From positions 722,025-786,024 of the forward strand of contig QJNS01000003.1 of the NCBI GenBank assembly GCA_004154925.1: a DNA stretch of 64,000 nt. Direction: 5' to 3'. The notes beneath the pieces were generated by a model, which saw only the letters and a program-made list of their open reading frames with translations, did not search any database and had not been told where the DNA came from. Every line of letters begins with the position of its first letter. Position 1 is the first letter of the stretch. The stretch is from Monosporascus cannonballus (Eukaryota > Ascomycota > Sordariomycetes > Xylariales). Shown here in pieces: positions 22,478 through 34,982 of the stretch. The position numbers and the translations under genes are program-made.

Positions 22478-24966
22478 TCAATTCCCGTTGAAGAACAGAT
22501 CATCATTGTTGGTGAACATCTCCACCGTGTTTTCAAAAGCTTCGTCAAACTTGCTGTCAGAGCTCAGCATGAGCATGTTGGAAGCGCTATTCGTGAACTG
22601 CAGCAGGATGTCGTCATCGTTGTCGTTGAGTCCGCCTAGGCTTGGGATGCTGGCCGGCTCTCCAGCACTGCTCATCATGATAGTCTCCGAACAGCTCGAA
22701 CTCGGCTCTAGGTCGAAGTAAGGGGGGGAGGAAGACTGGGACAACTCGGGAAGCTCATTGCAGTGACTGGTCACGCTTTTTGCCGGCGACCCTGGTTGGG
22801 AGGATGGCAGGCCTTCGAGCACAGCTTCTGGGTGGAGTGACAGATGCGACAGTTGCGAAACATACGAGTGGATGCTTGCAGTCGATGGCGAGTTCGCAGT
22901 CGTCGGGGACTCGGTCGAGAGAGTCGGCATCGCGGCCGATGATGAGCCCAACCCTTGAAGGCTGCTTGGGTCCATCGTAGTTCCGCCTATGGACACATCC
23001 ATGATGTCCAACATGTCGAAATCAGGCTCTGCATGCTCGGGGGAGTTCACGGCAGAGCTGTCAGAGTACCCGGACTGGGACGAAGTGGACGAAATGGATT
23101 TGTTCTTCTTGCGCGTTCGTGCCGACTTGTCCTTGCGCTCGTCCATATCTGGTCGGTGCTTACGCGGCCGGCCCCGTTTCACTACCTTGCGGACTACTCC
23201 ATCGAACGCACCAATGCACATACCACGCTGCTTATGGCGTGTGAGTGCGTCATGGCGGGCGAAGCTGTTGCCGCACTCACAAGGGTATGGCTTGATCCCA
23301 GTATGAATTTTAGCATGACGTTTTAGGTCGTGCTGTCGGACGAAGCATTTCTTGCACGTCGGGCACTGGTACTGGCGATCATTAAGGTGGGTCTGGACAT
23401 GCGATTTAATGTTCTCCTTCCGACCGAATCTCTTGTTGCAGTCCTCGAAGGTGCAGACCCATTTGTTGTCTTTCGGGTCGGGGCCTTCGATGTACTGTTG
23501 TATATCATCTGAGGTGACGCCAGTTTCCGTTTTCGTTTTCTCGATGTCGATACTGGCAATACTGGCCGCGCTGGCAATGCTTGCAACGGAATCCGTCCGT
23601 CGATGTGGTGAGCTTCGACGAGATCCTGTAGTGGTAGAAGGAGACTCTTCACTGGAAAGCAGATCAGAGCAGGCGCTAGATGGGCACAGGTCTGGCCTCA
23701 TATCAAACGCATTGCCAAACTCGTGCATGAGGGACGTCGCAGGCGAAGTACCTTGCGAGAAGTCCGAGTTCGACGCCGCACTTGGCGGCTGTGACCGGCT
23801 GAAAGCTGGAAAACCGTCGAATTGTGTCTGAATCTGCATGCTGTTGTCGTTGACGTCATCGAGGCTCAATAAGCCAGCTGATAGAGCGCTCGATGGTTCA
23901 TATGCACCAGACATCGGCATTGTGTTTGCCCTCGGGGGCGTCGGCATGATTGGACGGTTCTCAGCGAGCCGTCGCATCTCGTCGAAGTTCGTCTTAGTCC
24001 GCCGGTTTCTCGACGGCTTGATGGTTTCTTCCGCCGACTCATCATAGTCATCTGAGAACCGTTGTGGCCGCTGGCTATGCTTGATGGTCCTATCATGAGG
24101 TGTGTCCACCGGGGTCATTGGGCAGTAATCTTCTTTCTGTCAGTGTTTGTTGGTCTGATTTGGGTGATAAACTTACCTGTAGGATTCGGTTGTGGGGGCG
24201 TGCATGGTCTCACTGAGACTTCTCCCATACTCTCGAACTTGGCGACCCTGTCCATAATACCGTTGCTGATACGACGAACCCCTCTTCGCGTGCTTGGGCT
24301 ATCACTTTCTGAGGTCCAACCCGGAGCTCCCGCTGGGCTCTCTTGGAAGCTTACGAAAGTCGGCGTGGATAAAGTGCTAGGGGGGAACGCCTCGTAGTCA
24401 TGCGACGATGTCATATTGTCAGGGTCGGGGCAGTTCTCCTGATCCTTCTTGATGATAACGTTCATCTGGCTGTTATACATGTCAAAGGGCATGTTGAGAT
24501 CTTGCGGACCCGGGAGTCCGTCGAAACACTGTGCTTGCAGTGAGTCTAGTTCAGATGTCCCATGTGGGGACACCAAATAGTTCTCGTCGCTGACCAAGTT
24601 CGCAAATGCTTGCTGGGGGCCCGGGCGTGCTATGCGTTGCTGCTGCGTTCCTCGCAGCACATGCTGTGATGTGTTGATTCCTGTGTTGTTAGTACCGTTA
24701 CTTACCGTGGAGAACTCCTGCCTTATTGTACTGGGGGACTGCATCTGTTGCTGTCTTAAGTCGAGGCTCATAGCGCCTCGCCGATGGGCCACCCTTGGTC
24801 GTTGTTGTTGCCGTTGTGGTGATTGCTGGGGACGACCCATGCTATTGGGCAGGTCTGTGGCGATCTTCAGCGATTCAAAGGCTGAGGGTGTCGAATTCTG
24901 TCGTCGGTGTTGCCGTTGATATAGCTGACGAGCATGAAGACCGCTCTGGGGCGGATTGGACAGCAT
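22478..24966 (-). CDS. Swi5/Ace2-type C2H2 transcription factor
   Basis: Complement of join 22478-24129 and 24177-24966; 813 aa. The start MLSNPP..LHARQLYQRQHRRQNSTPSAFESLKI and HRRGAMSLDL match my recollection of sordariomycete Ace2/Swi5 proteins. Gln-rich stretches follow (about 45-115). A 47-nt intron (GTAAGT at 24176) joins PT to DYCPMTPVDTPHDR; the acceptor could equally be 3 nt earlier. Three C2H2 fingers lie at about 488-570: VCTFEDCNKRFGRKENIKSH, then YQCPTCKKCFVRQHDLKRH, then a variant third finger PCECGNSFARHDALTRHKQRGMC. A basic KRGRPRKH patch follows and may be a nuclear signal. The tail is Ser/Thr-rich and acidic, a probable activation region. In yeasts this family drives daughter-cell separation and wall-remodelling genes, chitinase included; in filamentous fungi, growth and development. 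Confidence 0.88.
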
Positions 24967-25520
24967 CGTGGTGAGAAATGAGCTCGGAATGGGTCGTATT
25001 GCCGATAGGTTCTAGATTGCCAATGGGGCTTATCAATGGGATCCGAGACTGGCATTCGCATCAGTGATGATCCTGTGTATTAATGTTCATTCTCCCTTAC
25101 CTCACGCAGCGCAAGCCAGGCCGGCCGGGCAATTGGGCTCTTTAGCGGACCTCAGCAGCAAGCGAACGTGGTGGACGAGAACTAGATACGTTAGGCCGCC
25201 TTGTTCAGGCCGTGCTTGTCAGTAATTAGTCTGTAACTTCTTTCTGTCAGCAACGTGGCCCTTCTCAGGTAGTACGGTGCGGGCTTGTTCGAGTTGAAGA
25301 TATGGAAGCTTTTAACTTTGCAAAAACTAGTGCTGCGATCTCCAATGCACAGTGGAAATGGAGGTGAAGGGATGATACCGCCCGGCGACATTTGCACCGG
25401 GGTGTAGCGACGGGTAGGCGGTCGCAAACTTTTGTTGACGTTGGAAGTTGCGCGTTGCCGGGGCGACGGATGTCGGCCTGCGCCATTCCCATCGCCCGTT
25501 TCGTGGCTTGGCGCCTAACA

Positions 25521-25540
25521 GACGTCAATTGGTGTGACGT
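25521..25540. promoter_or_regulatory. Paired CRE-like half sites
   Basis: GACGTCA at 25521 and TGACGT at 25535, about 560 bp upstream of the Ace2-like start codon. These match the CREB/ATF-type bZIP consensus. Function is inferred from the motif only. Confidence 0.25.
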
Positions 25541-26265
25541 TGCCGCTGCTGGCTCCGTTCCCCCAGCAGCCCACTAGCGAATCAGCTCTTATCCCTATTC
25601 TTCAGCCCACCCGCCTGGCTGCATTTTGGGCATATGCTGATGTGGGACTATACCGAATCTGTCGAGGCTCGTTCCAAAAATGCTTGATGGGGAGTTTTAG
25701 TTCGTAACCTGATCGGACCCAGATTGTTAGGCGCACTAGTTGTTCTTCACCGTATTACGATATGAAACCGAGATCTTGCTTGAATCCATATAGAACCGGG
25801 CCGCGTCCGATCTGGCCATGCTTACCTTGCGGAGATTCACCAATGCCGTCGACCGGCTCCGTGCATGGTTGTTGGCCAGATCGGCTCGAAGTAATCGAAA
25901 ATCAGGTACCATCTGGCATCCGCTCAGGCCCTACAGAGTACCAAGAGGCATGCCATTATCACATCATCTGCTTCTATTGCCCGTAGATCTGTCTATCTAT
26001 CTGCATTAGCCTGGAACCCATATGGCCTTGTCTGTTGATGAAGCATGGCTGCCGAAGCCCTTTTTATCACAGATCTTTCAACCACTTGGCATCGATCTCT
26101 GGCTCGAGTTGTGCAAAGTAACTTCAAGGCCCTTTGGTAGACGTTCCCCCTCGCCCCACCGGCAAAGTGGTCTAAGCTGGATTGCCTGATACCGACTCAC
26201 ACTCATTGCCGCTTGCACTTGCCGGCTTGGAGCTGAAGGCCGCATGCCGCTGCACGCGGATCCCG

Positions 26266-26598
26266 CTAATCCCCTTCCCTCCCCCTTGCTACCCGGCGGT
26301 GTCTTTGGCGTTTCCCCTCCGGTCTTCGTGAATTGACTGTATCCGCATCGTATCTCCCGAGGGTTATTCCCTGAGCATGAATCGGCTGGCCCGGTTGGCG
26401 AGACGGCGCACGGCAGAAGGCGCACGGTGGAAGAGCTGCCTGGGAGATGGGGGCCCGGAGTTCGGGGCCGGAGCGGCTCCGAAAGGCCCTTACAAGAATC
26501 GCCCTCATGACGACAAGACATGCGCAGAAGACGCTGATGCCCATCCCGATCCCGTACCAGGCGAAAGCATCCCCCGAGCTCGCTATGCAGTTAGACAT
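26266..26598 (-). CDS. Possible small single-helix membrane protein
   Basis: A 110-codon frame starting MSNCIASSGDAFAWYGIGMGISVFCACLVVMRAILVRAFRSRSG. One strongly hydrophobic stretch (about 13-36) is followed by basic residues, the layout of a type I or III membrane anchor. The first 35 codons have a high share of G/C third bases, like neighbouring real genes; the second half is less gene-like and may read into an intron. I recognise no family. An open frame on the opposite strand overlaps it (26377-26685), so either may be chance. No partner gene is apparent. Confidence 0.3.
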   Translation of the reverse strand: MSNCIASSGDAFAWYGIGMGISVFCACLVVMRAILVRAFRSRSGPELRAPISQAALPPCAFCRAPSRQPGQPIHAQGITLGRYDADTVNSRRPEGKRQRHRRVARGREGD

Positions 26599-27980
26599 TC
26601 TGTCGTCGAATCCCTCATAGTCATCGATTTAGGGATGAAGCGTCACGAAGTCAGCCCGCCTCTGAGCCGTTTGGTACTTAAATAACCACTTTGGCCCAGC
26701 TTGACTCGTCACATCCTCTATAGCGATGATTTTAAAGACAAATGTTACGATGGCGCTGCACGACGGAGGTGAGCATCTAACCCCCAAAGGGTGTCCCCGC
26801 ATCGTATGGACACTTACAATGCACCGCAAGTGAAAACGAGGTACAGTCAATCTTCTGCCCTCACGTGATGCGACGGCCTGCGATGAGGCGTATTAGACGC
26901 AGAAAGATAATTATATCACATCCAGGCCTGTGTTAAACCCGGCGATCCTGACTGGGTTAGCATCATAGGGGCGAAGTTGAAGTGCTAACTGGACAAGGTG
27001 GGTAACGAGCCTTCCTACTTACTGCGAACCATTAGCAGCTGGTGGCTGGCAAAAGGAGTTCACCAAGAGTTCATCTGACCACTTACCAAAAACATGATAT
27101 CACATACCATGAATGAGAGACATTTTCCCTATCCAAGCAGCCGCCCTGGGCCACTCCCCGGATATCGGGGATCGGGATGCAGAGCAAGAACAGACATAAG
27201 AACGGAAAGAGTCCATAGAAGTTGTGCACCACGATGAGGACGTTGCAGGTTTCCCTCATCCGCACCCTTCGAATATGCGGTGATATTGCCAGGCGATGGA
27301 GAGTTTGCAGAGATGTGAGATTTAAGACCTGATAGTGTCCCGCCGTAGTGTGGGGCCTCACATTTTTCGGCACTTCGGGATCTGACACCATGGTGCAGAC
27401 ATAAATCGCCCGGTTAACACAAGGGGTACGACAGTATTTATTACATGAGCTATGCGAACTTTACAGTTCAGATGCGACGGATCCGACAGCCGGGGCCGGG
27501 CATGTACTGAGTTATGCTGGCATCATAAGCCAAAGGCGCCAGTTGCTAGTTCTACTCTTAGGGAAAGGGGCAGATCCGACAATGTCCGTTAATAGACGAA
27601 CAGCCCGTGATGCGCTATCGGGCCGTTTGCACAGGGCTACGGAATGGGGAAGGCCTTTCTTGTTGAACCTGGTTACCGTCCTGGGAATCGACGAATCAGC
27701 ACCTGTTTTAGTGACTCATTCATGATATACTATAGTACTGCAACCGCTTATATTAAAAAGCAGTTTACTTTTCCTAAAGCTGGTCTTCCTATACTATCCC
27801 CCCCACCCAGTCCGGCGTGATCACATTTACAAACCTTCACACGCGATCATCGGCCACGCCCGCAGTGCCGAGATTTACGGTAGTTCACCAATTATTAACT
27901 CCGGGACTTGGCTCCTTTTCCGATGATCTTAGCGCCGGATCAAGAACAACTCTGATCAGATCAAGAGCAGCCGGATCAAA

Positions 27981-29484
27981 ATGCGAGACTTTGTCGTCGG
28001 CGTTCTAGCCATCGCCGCTTCCTTGCCTGTCGCTCTCGCGAGCATCGCGAAACAGCGCATCGAGTCGCGAAATGCCACCGCAGCTGATGGCGTCACGCGC
28101 ATGCTGGGTGGTGAGCCAGACCTGCCCCACGACGAGGACACCACTCCCTACACCACGTGGTGGCCCGACAACTACGGCACCGAGGTGTGCGAGGAGGTGC
28201 CAATCGCAATGGAGTATTCCCTGAGATTGGTAAGTTGGGATCCAAGACTAGTAAATATGGACGAGATCCGTGAAATATAAGTATCGGGATAGCCGACGCT
28301 TGATCTTAGAACCCTTCTATCAGGCCCGACTGCGAAAATTTTCAACGCGGGGCTGTCGTACTGACTGGATCGAAGCCTTCGGCGATCTCAAGCTCACCGG
28401 GAAGCCTACAACCACGAATGGCCCGACGCCCATTACAACCACGACGACTGCGATCAAGACTGGTAATGGTATTGAAACGTAAGTCGCCTTCGCCATTAGT
28501 ACCGGGTTGTATCCTCGTCTGTTTGCTACGATGCTAACTGATCCACAACCCTGAGCCAATTCCGCCTGGAATGGTGGAGAACTGTAACAGGTTCTACTTC
28601 GTGAAGGCTGGGGGGATGCTTGCTCAGCCATTGCCAAGGATCACCACATCACGTCTGCGGACCCGCCGGCGTGGAACCCGGAGATCAAACCCGACTTCAC
28701 CGGCCTGTGGGCCGAGGTGAATGTCTGCGTCGGCGTCGTGGGACACACGCCCACGGTGACTACGGCTACGACGACCACCGCGCGTCCTACCAACGGCATC
28801 TCCACGCTGACTCCTAGCCAAGACAGCGTGACGACCAATTGTAACAAGTTTTACAAGGCTAAGTCCGGGGATGGCTGCGCGGCCATCTCGCAGAACAAGG
28901 GCATCTCGCTGCCCGATCTCTCCGCCTAGAACAAGGTCCTCGACGCCGGCTGCGGCAGCTTGTGGCTCGACTACTACTACTGCGTCGGAATCGTAAGCGG
29001 CACACCACAACCAAGAAGCCAACGGCCACGGGGAATGGCATCGCGACGCCGACGCCGACGCAGCCGGGCATGGTAGGCAACTGCAACGAATTCCACAAGG
29101 TCAAGAGCGGGGGCAACCGCGATAAGATTGCGTCCCAGTACGGCATCAGCAAGGACCAAATCATCAAGTGGAACCCGGATATAGGCGCCGGCTGCTCGGT
29201 CGGGCTCGACTATTACGTTTGTGTTAGGACCGTCGGTTATTAGCCCACCAAGACGACGCAGAAGCCGGCCAAGACCGGCGGCAACAGCGCCCAGACCCCG
29301 ACGCCGACCCAGGCGGGCATGGTCGGCAACTGCGACATGTTCTACTTCTTCAAGAAGGGCGACACATGCCATAGCCAATCGCGTCGGCGTCGACACCAAA
29401 CCCTCGTCAGGTAGAAACCCGGCGGTTAAGAGCGACTGCTCGGACTCGTAGGCAAATACTTATTGCTGCATCGGCCTGATCTGA
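27981..29484 (+). pseudogene. Multi-LysM secreted protein, disrupted
   Basis: N-terminal signal peptide (MRDFVVGVLAIAASLPVALA), a degenerate first LysM (CEEVPIAMEYSLRLARLRKF after removing a 94-nt intron 28230-28323), then about four further LysM blocks separated by Thr/Pro linkers. Each block starts NCN.F or NCD.F and ends in a Trp-Asn-Pro / Gly-Cys / YYVCV-like segment: about 28571-28735, 28841-28990, 29081-29230 and 29331-29475. LysM modules bind chitin oligomers; secreted fungal ones mask chitin from hosts or competitors. Lesions: intron 28479-28555 joins out of phase; a six-G run at 28610-28615 shifts frame; TAG at 28927 replaces an expected Trp; further shifts lie near 28990 and 29370; TAG at 29241. 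No continuous product is possible, so this is a pseudogene unless the assembly is faulty. Confidence 0.8.
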
Positions 29485-30191
29485 TAAGTACCCGAGGGAG
29501 AGCCGCCGTCGCAACCATGTTGATGGTTAGATAGGACAATCGACATCATGGATACAGACAGCTTTCCATACTACCATACGTAATGAGTATCTACATGTCG
29601 AGTTAACCATCGTGCCATTAGTCTCGGCGGAAGGACGGAGTAACTAATACGCGAACTTCGGGTTATGCGAGAGTGGACGAACTGCTATTGGTGATCCCTG
29701 GATGCATGATATGTCTCTTTCTCTATTTCTTCGTAGCGTCTCGATGCTCTAGACAGAAGCAGCATGGTTCCGCGAGTTCCTTACCTACCTTCCTGGGGCG
29801 GTCTTTCTAAAACACTATTCAGCCTGACTTCTCCGATCTCCTGCTGTGTTTCGGCAGATTAAACCTTCCGGGGAGGCAACCTGCCCCCGGGCAATCGTAC
29901 AGATCAACTCCCAGAAACAGCGTCAGTCCCCAGGTAGCGCCTTCAATAGCTGTATCGAAAGACCTACGTAAACTGAAATTATGAATTGTCCTTACCTCCT
30001 CTGTTCTCGACCATGGGCTGTAAACGTCATAGTCGGATGCTCTGAATACTTGCATACAAGAGTGATAAGTAGATATCATACCATCTCTAATTCAGGGGCT
30101 GAGGTACGTCGGTTTGGAGCTGAGTGGGGCTGCCAAATAGACTAAATTAACTTGGCATATATATAGCTTTGTTAACCCCCCTGGAATCACC
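29485..30191. other. Spacer between LysM relic and tRNA
   Basis: About 700 bp. An 86-codon frame on the minus strand at 29819-30079 shows no recognisable feature. I see no other structure. Confidence 0.4.
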
Positions 30192-30324
30192 GGTTGATTA
30201 GTCTAGTGGTCAGGACGTGGGATTCTGAGTGTGATGCGCCAAGCTCACATTGGAACCTTGAACCCACTCTCTAAGTTCCAATTAGAGAATTCCCGAAGCC
30301 CCGGTTCGATCCCGGGATCGACCT
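30192..30324 (+). tRNA. tRNA-Gln (anticodon CTG) with 61-nt intron
   Basis: Acceptor stem GGTTGAT (30192-30198) pairs with ATCGACC (30317-30323); the D arm AGTCTAGTGGTCAGGA follows. Anticodon stem TGGGA / TCCCG encloses a loop with CTG at 30225-30227. T arm CCCGG-TTCGATC-CCGGG is intact. The canonical site one base 3' of the anticodon (after A at 30228) is followed by an intron at about 30229-30289. A TTTT Pol III terminator sits at 30329-30332. Confidence 0.9.
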
Positions 30325-30989
30325 CTACTTTTGCTGCTACTTGCTTATTTATTTCCTCTCCATTCTTTCATAAACTCTCCTGTCTTCTGTTATCCGTTTT
30401 TTATTTATATATTTTCCTTTGCGACCCCCTGCTGGGATACAAGGCCAAGTTTTGGTCATTGCTGTGCTCCCTGTCGTAGTGATGTGGAGAGGTCCTGTTT
30501 GTGGGGCTGTCTGCTCTCCCTACCATTTCCCATGGGCTCTCTATCAAGCCATGGATTTTTCCAGGTTGTTAGTGGTTCGATAACGTACTGTGACATATCC
30601 CATTTCTTACCATCCTTCCATACCGCTTAAAAGAACGTCCGTCCAAGCCCTACCAGCAAGTGCCTAGCTTACGATGGAATCAGGCATCGAAATTAGGCCC
30701 ATTCCGGCACGGTAAGATTAAATATGAATTCATCCAGTAACACCCACAGTTGCGCCTCTGGTATCTACTCGGACCGCTCGGCGCAGTGCATAATAGATCT
30801 GGAACTGGATCACCTCAAAAATTGAAAAACGTTGCCCGCGCTTAGAACGACCGTAGCTCCTTACCCTTGAAACCCTAGAGCCCATCCTTTCTAGGGGTTA
30901 TCTTGCCTATAAGCCGAAGAAAATTTACTCTTCCATGCTCTGGCCAGGAAGCTCAGTGGCCCCTATCGAATGGTTGGTTAGCTTAAGAA
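30325..30989. other. Spacer, no gene seen
   Basis: Normal composition with pyrimidine-rich stretches just after the tRNA terminator. Open frames at 30231-30630 merely read through the tRNA and have no support. Confidence 0.4.
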
Positions 30990-32143
30990 GTAAGGGGCAT
31001 CAACAGGCAGGCGCGCAACAACTTACATCCTTCAACGTCCTTGTCGACGGAGCCCTTGACTACGCACCGGTTCATGTCGGCCACGCTCTGCGCTCCAGCA
31101 CGGAGTGACCGCAGCCCTGGAACATGCATTCGGAGTCCATGGCGCCCTGCAACGAGTCGCCCTTCCAGCCGAAGACGTGCTTGGCGTGGGTGCCGCAGCC
31201 CTTGTCGTCGTTGTAGCTCGGGGCGAACGGCTGCGGTAAGCCGTCCGCGGGCCACAGGCCGTCGAACTGCACCGTGTCCCACATGGTATCGTAGGCGAGC
31301 TGCGGCATGCGCACGGAGCGCGAGGCCCGCCAGGGGCCCGCCGGCCTAAAGCCCGCTCGACCTATGCTATACATGTGGGACTGGTGGTCAGGGCTATCGA
31401 CGTTCTCGCCGTCCCAGCCCCTATTTGCGGGTTAGCAATTGGCGAGTCAGAGGCTTGGACTGGACACGCGTGCCACCGGCGATGGGAGGTGGTGGACACT
31501 CATGATGCCGCCGCGGCAGGCCTTCGTAGAGAAGTCGGGGGACCCGGGGAATCCCGTGAAGGCGTCGTCTAAGCAGACGCGGCGAAGCCCGGGTGTCCTT
31601 TCGCGCCTTCTAGGATGTCCATCGTCGGGCTACTGACGATCATACGGAACCCCTGCCTCATCCATTAGTCTCAGCGGCCGTGCCTAAGAGAGGGAGGGAC
31701 CCACAGGAGGAAACACAGTGATCTTCTAGTTATCCTTCGAGTTGAAGCCCTGCTGCGTACACTAGATCGTTATGCCACCCTTCAATTCAGCTCTAGGGCC
31801 GTCGTCGAGAAAGGCGTTCGGGTACTGCGCCACACGCTTGTAGGTGCCGTTCGGTGCCCTGGAGTACAGGAGCGCGGTCTTGTAGTTGTGAGAACTCCTC
31901 GGAGAAGATGCAGGTCATGCAGCTGGCCTGCTCGCCAATGCCGCCCTTCATGCTCGCGTTGCAGACGCTGCCGCCGGCGATATGGTGCAGGTGCTGCGAG
32001 GGGATGTTGCCTGGCTCGATGAGGGGGTCGAGCCGCTGGATGCTCAGGGTCGAGCATCCGAACCGAAGGGCGGCATGGGCGGGGCACAGCAAGCGGAAAT
32101 GCGACGGAGGAGGACTTGATCGTCGCGGGGCGTGAGCCAGCAA
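30990..32143 (-). pseudogene. DUF1996 secreted protein, disrupted
   Basis: On the minus strand, fragments follow the DUF1996 order. A hydrophobic start from 32143 leads into RFGCSTLSIQRLDPL.EPG..PSQHLHHIAGGS; then YKTALLYSRAPNGTYKRVAQYPNAF (about 31800-31880, different frame); GFRMIV..PTMDILEGA (about 31600-31650); DDAFTGFPGSPDFS (about 31530-31570); WDGENVDSPDHQSHMYS (about 31370-31410); MPQLAYDTMWDTVQFDGLWPADG and GTHAKHVFGWKGDSLQ (about 31130-31310); and MNRCVVKGSVDKDVEG near 31030-31075. At least five frame changes separate these pieces, and in-frame stops occur, so no intact product exists. DUF1996 proteins are secreted fungal proteins, often with WSC domains; their function is unsettled. 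Whether a WSC tail existed is not visible. Confidence 0.75.
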
Positions 32144-33060
32144 GAGGTTAGGGGTAACGACTGGAGAGCCCCGAAGGAGGTGGCACGAGGAGGCGCCCTA
32201 TCGATTACATGCACAATCACTGGCGACCATGATGACTTGATACCCTCATTCTTAGCTTTAGAATATGCCGCCTGCCACTTAATGCAGGATGCTCGCCACT
32301 AGTATACTTCTTCCCGGACCGTCTTCAAGTGACCGACGAAGAAGGCCCAATTGTTTTCCCGACCCTTAAAATTGCCCCCGCGTTCCTTGATCGACTTATC
32401 ACAAGCCCCTGTTTAAATCAGCATGCGTCAGAACCTATCTCAGAGTTTACCAACCTGGTCTGGAGGCTTGGCATGTTAAACATATCAGTCCTCCTCCTCT
32501 CCCCCTTGACGTTCGGGCACAGAGCCGAGGCAGCGTTCATCTAAGATGGCTTGGCCGGAAATCCGCAGGTAGATAGTTCTACATACCCGGTTACATAACA
32601 GTAAATGATAAAACTAAGAGCCCATTAATTTATAACGCTATTCGTACCCAGCTGATGCAAACCCGTCCATTCTCGAAAGGGACGTACAAGACGGAGAGGT
32701 TAGGGATACAACAGATAAGGCCCCCATTATCCGCCGGAAGGCCACAAGACGTTAGCTGCAACAATTTTCTGATGGTGGGAGCGCACTCTTTTTTTATTCG
32801 CCCACACTAACCAATCAGCTTCTTCAGGAAAAGCTACCTTTAGCCACACCTATTTTGCGTTATGATACAAGTACCAACACCGGTCATTATTACAAATCGC
32901 AACATCATATTCCAAACAACGAGACGTTATCCATCGGGCTAGCTGCCGATTCACAATACCATCACCTGCAATTTAAAGCCCTACTCGCCGTATACCGCGA
33001 TAAAAGTTGCCTAGATAAGCCTAACACCTTAAAACAAACTTCCTTAAGACCTTGTAATGC
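32144..33060. other. Spacer leading into AT-rich block
   Basis: No supported gene. A 71-codon plus-strand frame at 32329-32544 and a 70-codon frame at 32855-33067 have no recognisable domain. Composition drifts towards AT from about 32850. Confidence 0.4.
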
Positions 33061-34230
33061 TAATTAAGAAGGATTCCCATATTACTAACGCGAAAGGAAC
33101 TTTTTAAAGCTCTTTGCCGACCGTTGAAAAGTGCTCCGAAATGTCGAATACCCTTATTAACAAATGCTTTGCGGAAAAGCGCAGCGTTTCCGTAATAAGA
33201 TTTTGATAATTTATCACCCTATTTCTTCAAAAGGAAGTAATTATTAACGATAATATGAAACAAGAAATTATATATAAAAGTTTGTATTGTATTACGCCGA
33301 AAGTTATAATCCTATTTAAATTTAAACCTTCGTTAATTACTAAGATTAACGCCATTTATATTAAGGTTATATTTATAAGTAATTTGAAATATTATAATTA
33401 TTTTTTCCACCTAATTTCCAAAAAAAAATTATGGGCAGAAATTTTGTATTTACTCCTTATTTTCGGTTTTTTTCGAATTAATAAGATCTTTTCCTTCGCC
33501 GTCCACCTAATACTAAGGAATAAAACGATCGAATTATTAGCCCAAACGATTTGATTTACCTTATTATTAGGCGTTGGAAATTCCATTACCTAATTAAAAA
33601 GTAAAGTAACGCCCTTAGCTTTTTTCAAATCCATAAGTTATTTCGTTATTCCGGACCTTTTTTGGGCTATACCTATTATTACCAGACCTTTTTCGCGTAA
33701 TTACAAAAACAGCTATGGCAAAAAGAAAAGGTTATCGAAAAATATATAACATGGGAAGTTATAAATATTCTTAAGCTTATCCATAAGGTAAATAATTATA
33801 GGCTAAGTTGGATTTAATAAATTATTACCTTTTTTATCGATTTTTTTACTTTTTAGCCGTAAAACACCAACAGGACCTCCGCTTTTACCTAGATAATAAC
33901 TTATCCATATCACAAATAGCTCATAATAAGCCAAAACCTAAGTTTTAAAACCTGTATTATCGGCTTTATTCGGGATCGTGATATTAAAAAATGACTTTCC
34001 GTTATACCTTACGATATACTTATTTACGTTAATATTATACCCTGGGACGTAAAGCTTAAGTATTTTTATTTATATTTATTTAACTTATTTATTACAACAT
34101 TCGAAAAATAACCTAAATTAACGTTCGTAATCCCAGATTCGAAACTTTCGATAAATCGCTTGTTATTAATTGCGAAAAAAAAACCAATAATCGGGTAATA
34201 TAAGAAAAAATCTAAACCTATTTAATACGT
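33061..34230. other. AT-rich, RIP-like relic flanking gypsy copy 2
   Basis: 1.2 kb with the same TpA-rich, CpG-retaining composition as the gypsy elements but not alignable by eye to either gypsy family. It is probably an older repeat into which copy 2 inserted. A 99-codon AT-rich frame at 33255-33554 looks like chance. Identity unknown. Confidence 0.4.
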
Positions 34231-34235
34231 ATTAA

Positions 34236-34666
34236 TATAACGAACCTGTTATACATCCACCTGGAGGTATAAGCAGTATCCGAAATGGGGTCTTGATTTG
34301 CAGGTAATAATAGGGCGAGGAATAATTTAATAAGGGTTTATTCGTTAAAGAGATTTAAAGATTTTTCCCTTAATTAGAGAACGGTATAATTGCCTCTGGA
34401 TTAAAAGCTTAGATTAATAGTTAAGGAACGAAATTAAATAGGTATTATTTACATAAAAGACCGATTTATTATATATCCCGATTCCCAAAATAAGTATATC
34501 GTGGATTTATATAATTTATGTAATTTGGTCCAGATTATTTAAATTACTTAGATTATTTCCTTCCAAATTTTAGCCAAGATTTTCCGTCCGGAGTTTAACC
34601 GTGGCAAATCCGCGTTAGGCCTTAAAAGTTAATTTCCTCGAAATAGGAACCCCTATTCCTATAACA
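34236..34666 (-). repeat. 3' LTR of gypsy copy 2
   Basis: 431 bp, same length as the partner at 41140-41570. It is preceded by ATTAA (34231-34235) and ends ..CTATAACA. Its U3 end, which faces the element interior, is visibly more mutated than the same segment in the outward-facing 5' LTR. Confidence 0.85.
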
Positions 34667-34982
34667 TTATTTCCCTTTTCCAAAGATCTTTGTCCTAAAG
34701 ATAAGAACCGTAAGTAATCCTTTTTCATTTGTTAAAAGAAATCGGAAATATCCCAACTGATTTTATTATAACAGGCCGCATCCAAAAAAAAAAAGAAAAC
34801 CTCGTTTGAATTAACGTAATTCCCGCAACAACCGGGTTACTTCAATCAGAAAGTTTGGGGTTAAAGCCATTTTTTTGCTCGAACTGTTCTCGTTTTGGCG
34901 AAACCGAGTATTTCTTTATCCCTAACATCCCAAGTTACAGTTATTGCACTTGTCGCTAGCGTTTTTTTATAACGTCCTAATT

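Larger units (their letters stand above)
24967..27980. other. 3-kb upstream region of the Ace2-like gene
   Basis: Long spacer between the Ace2-like gene and the LysM relic. Such lengths are common upstream of developmental regulators. It contains a CRE-like pair, an E-box palindrome TCACGTGA at 26861-26868, and one possible small membrane protein on the minus strand (both listed separately). Other open frames show no domain. Confidence 0.5.

Noticed and set aside
33255..33554. 99-codon plus-strand frame in AT-rich DNA
   Set aside because: Phe/Ile/Lys/Asn-rich translation typical of chance frames in RIP-mutated DNA.
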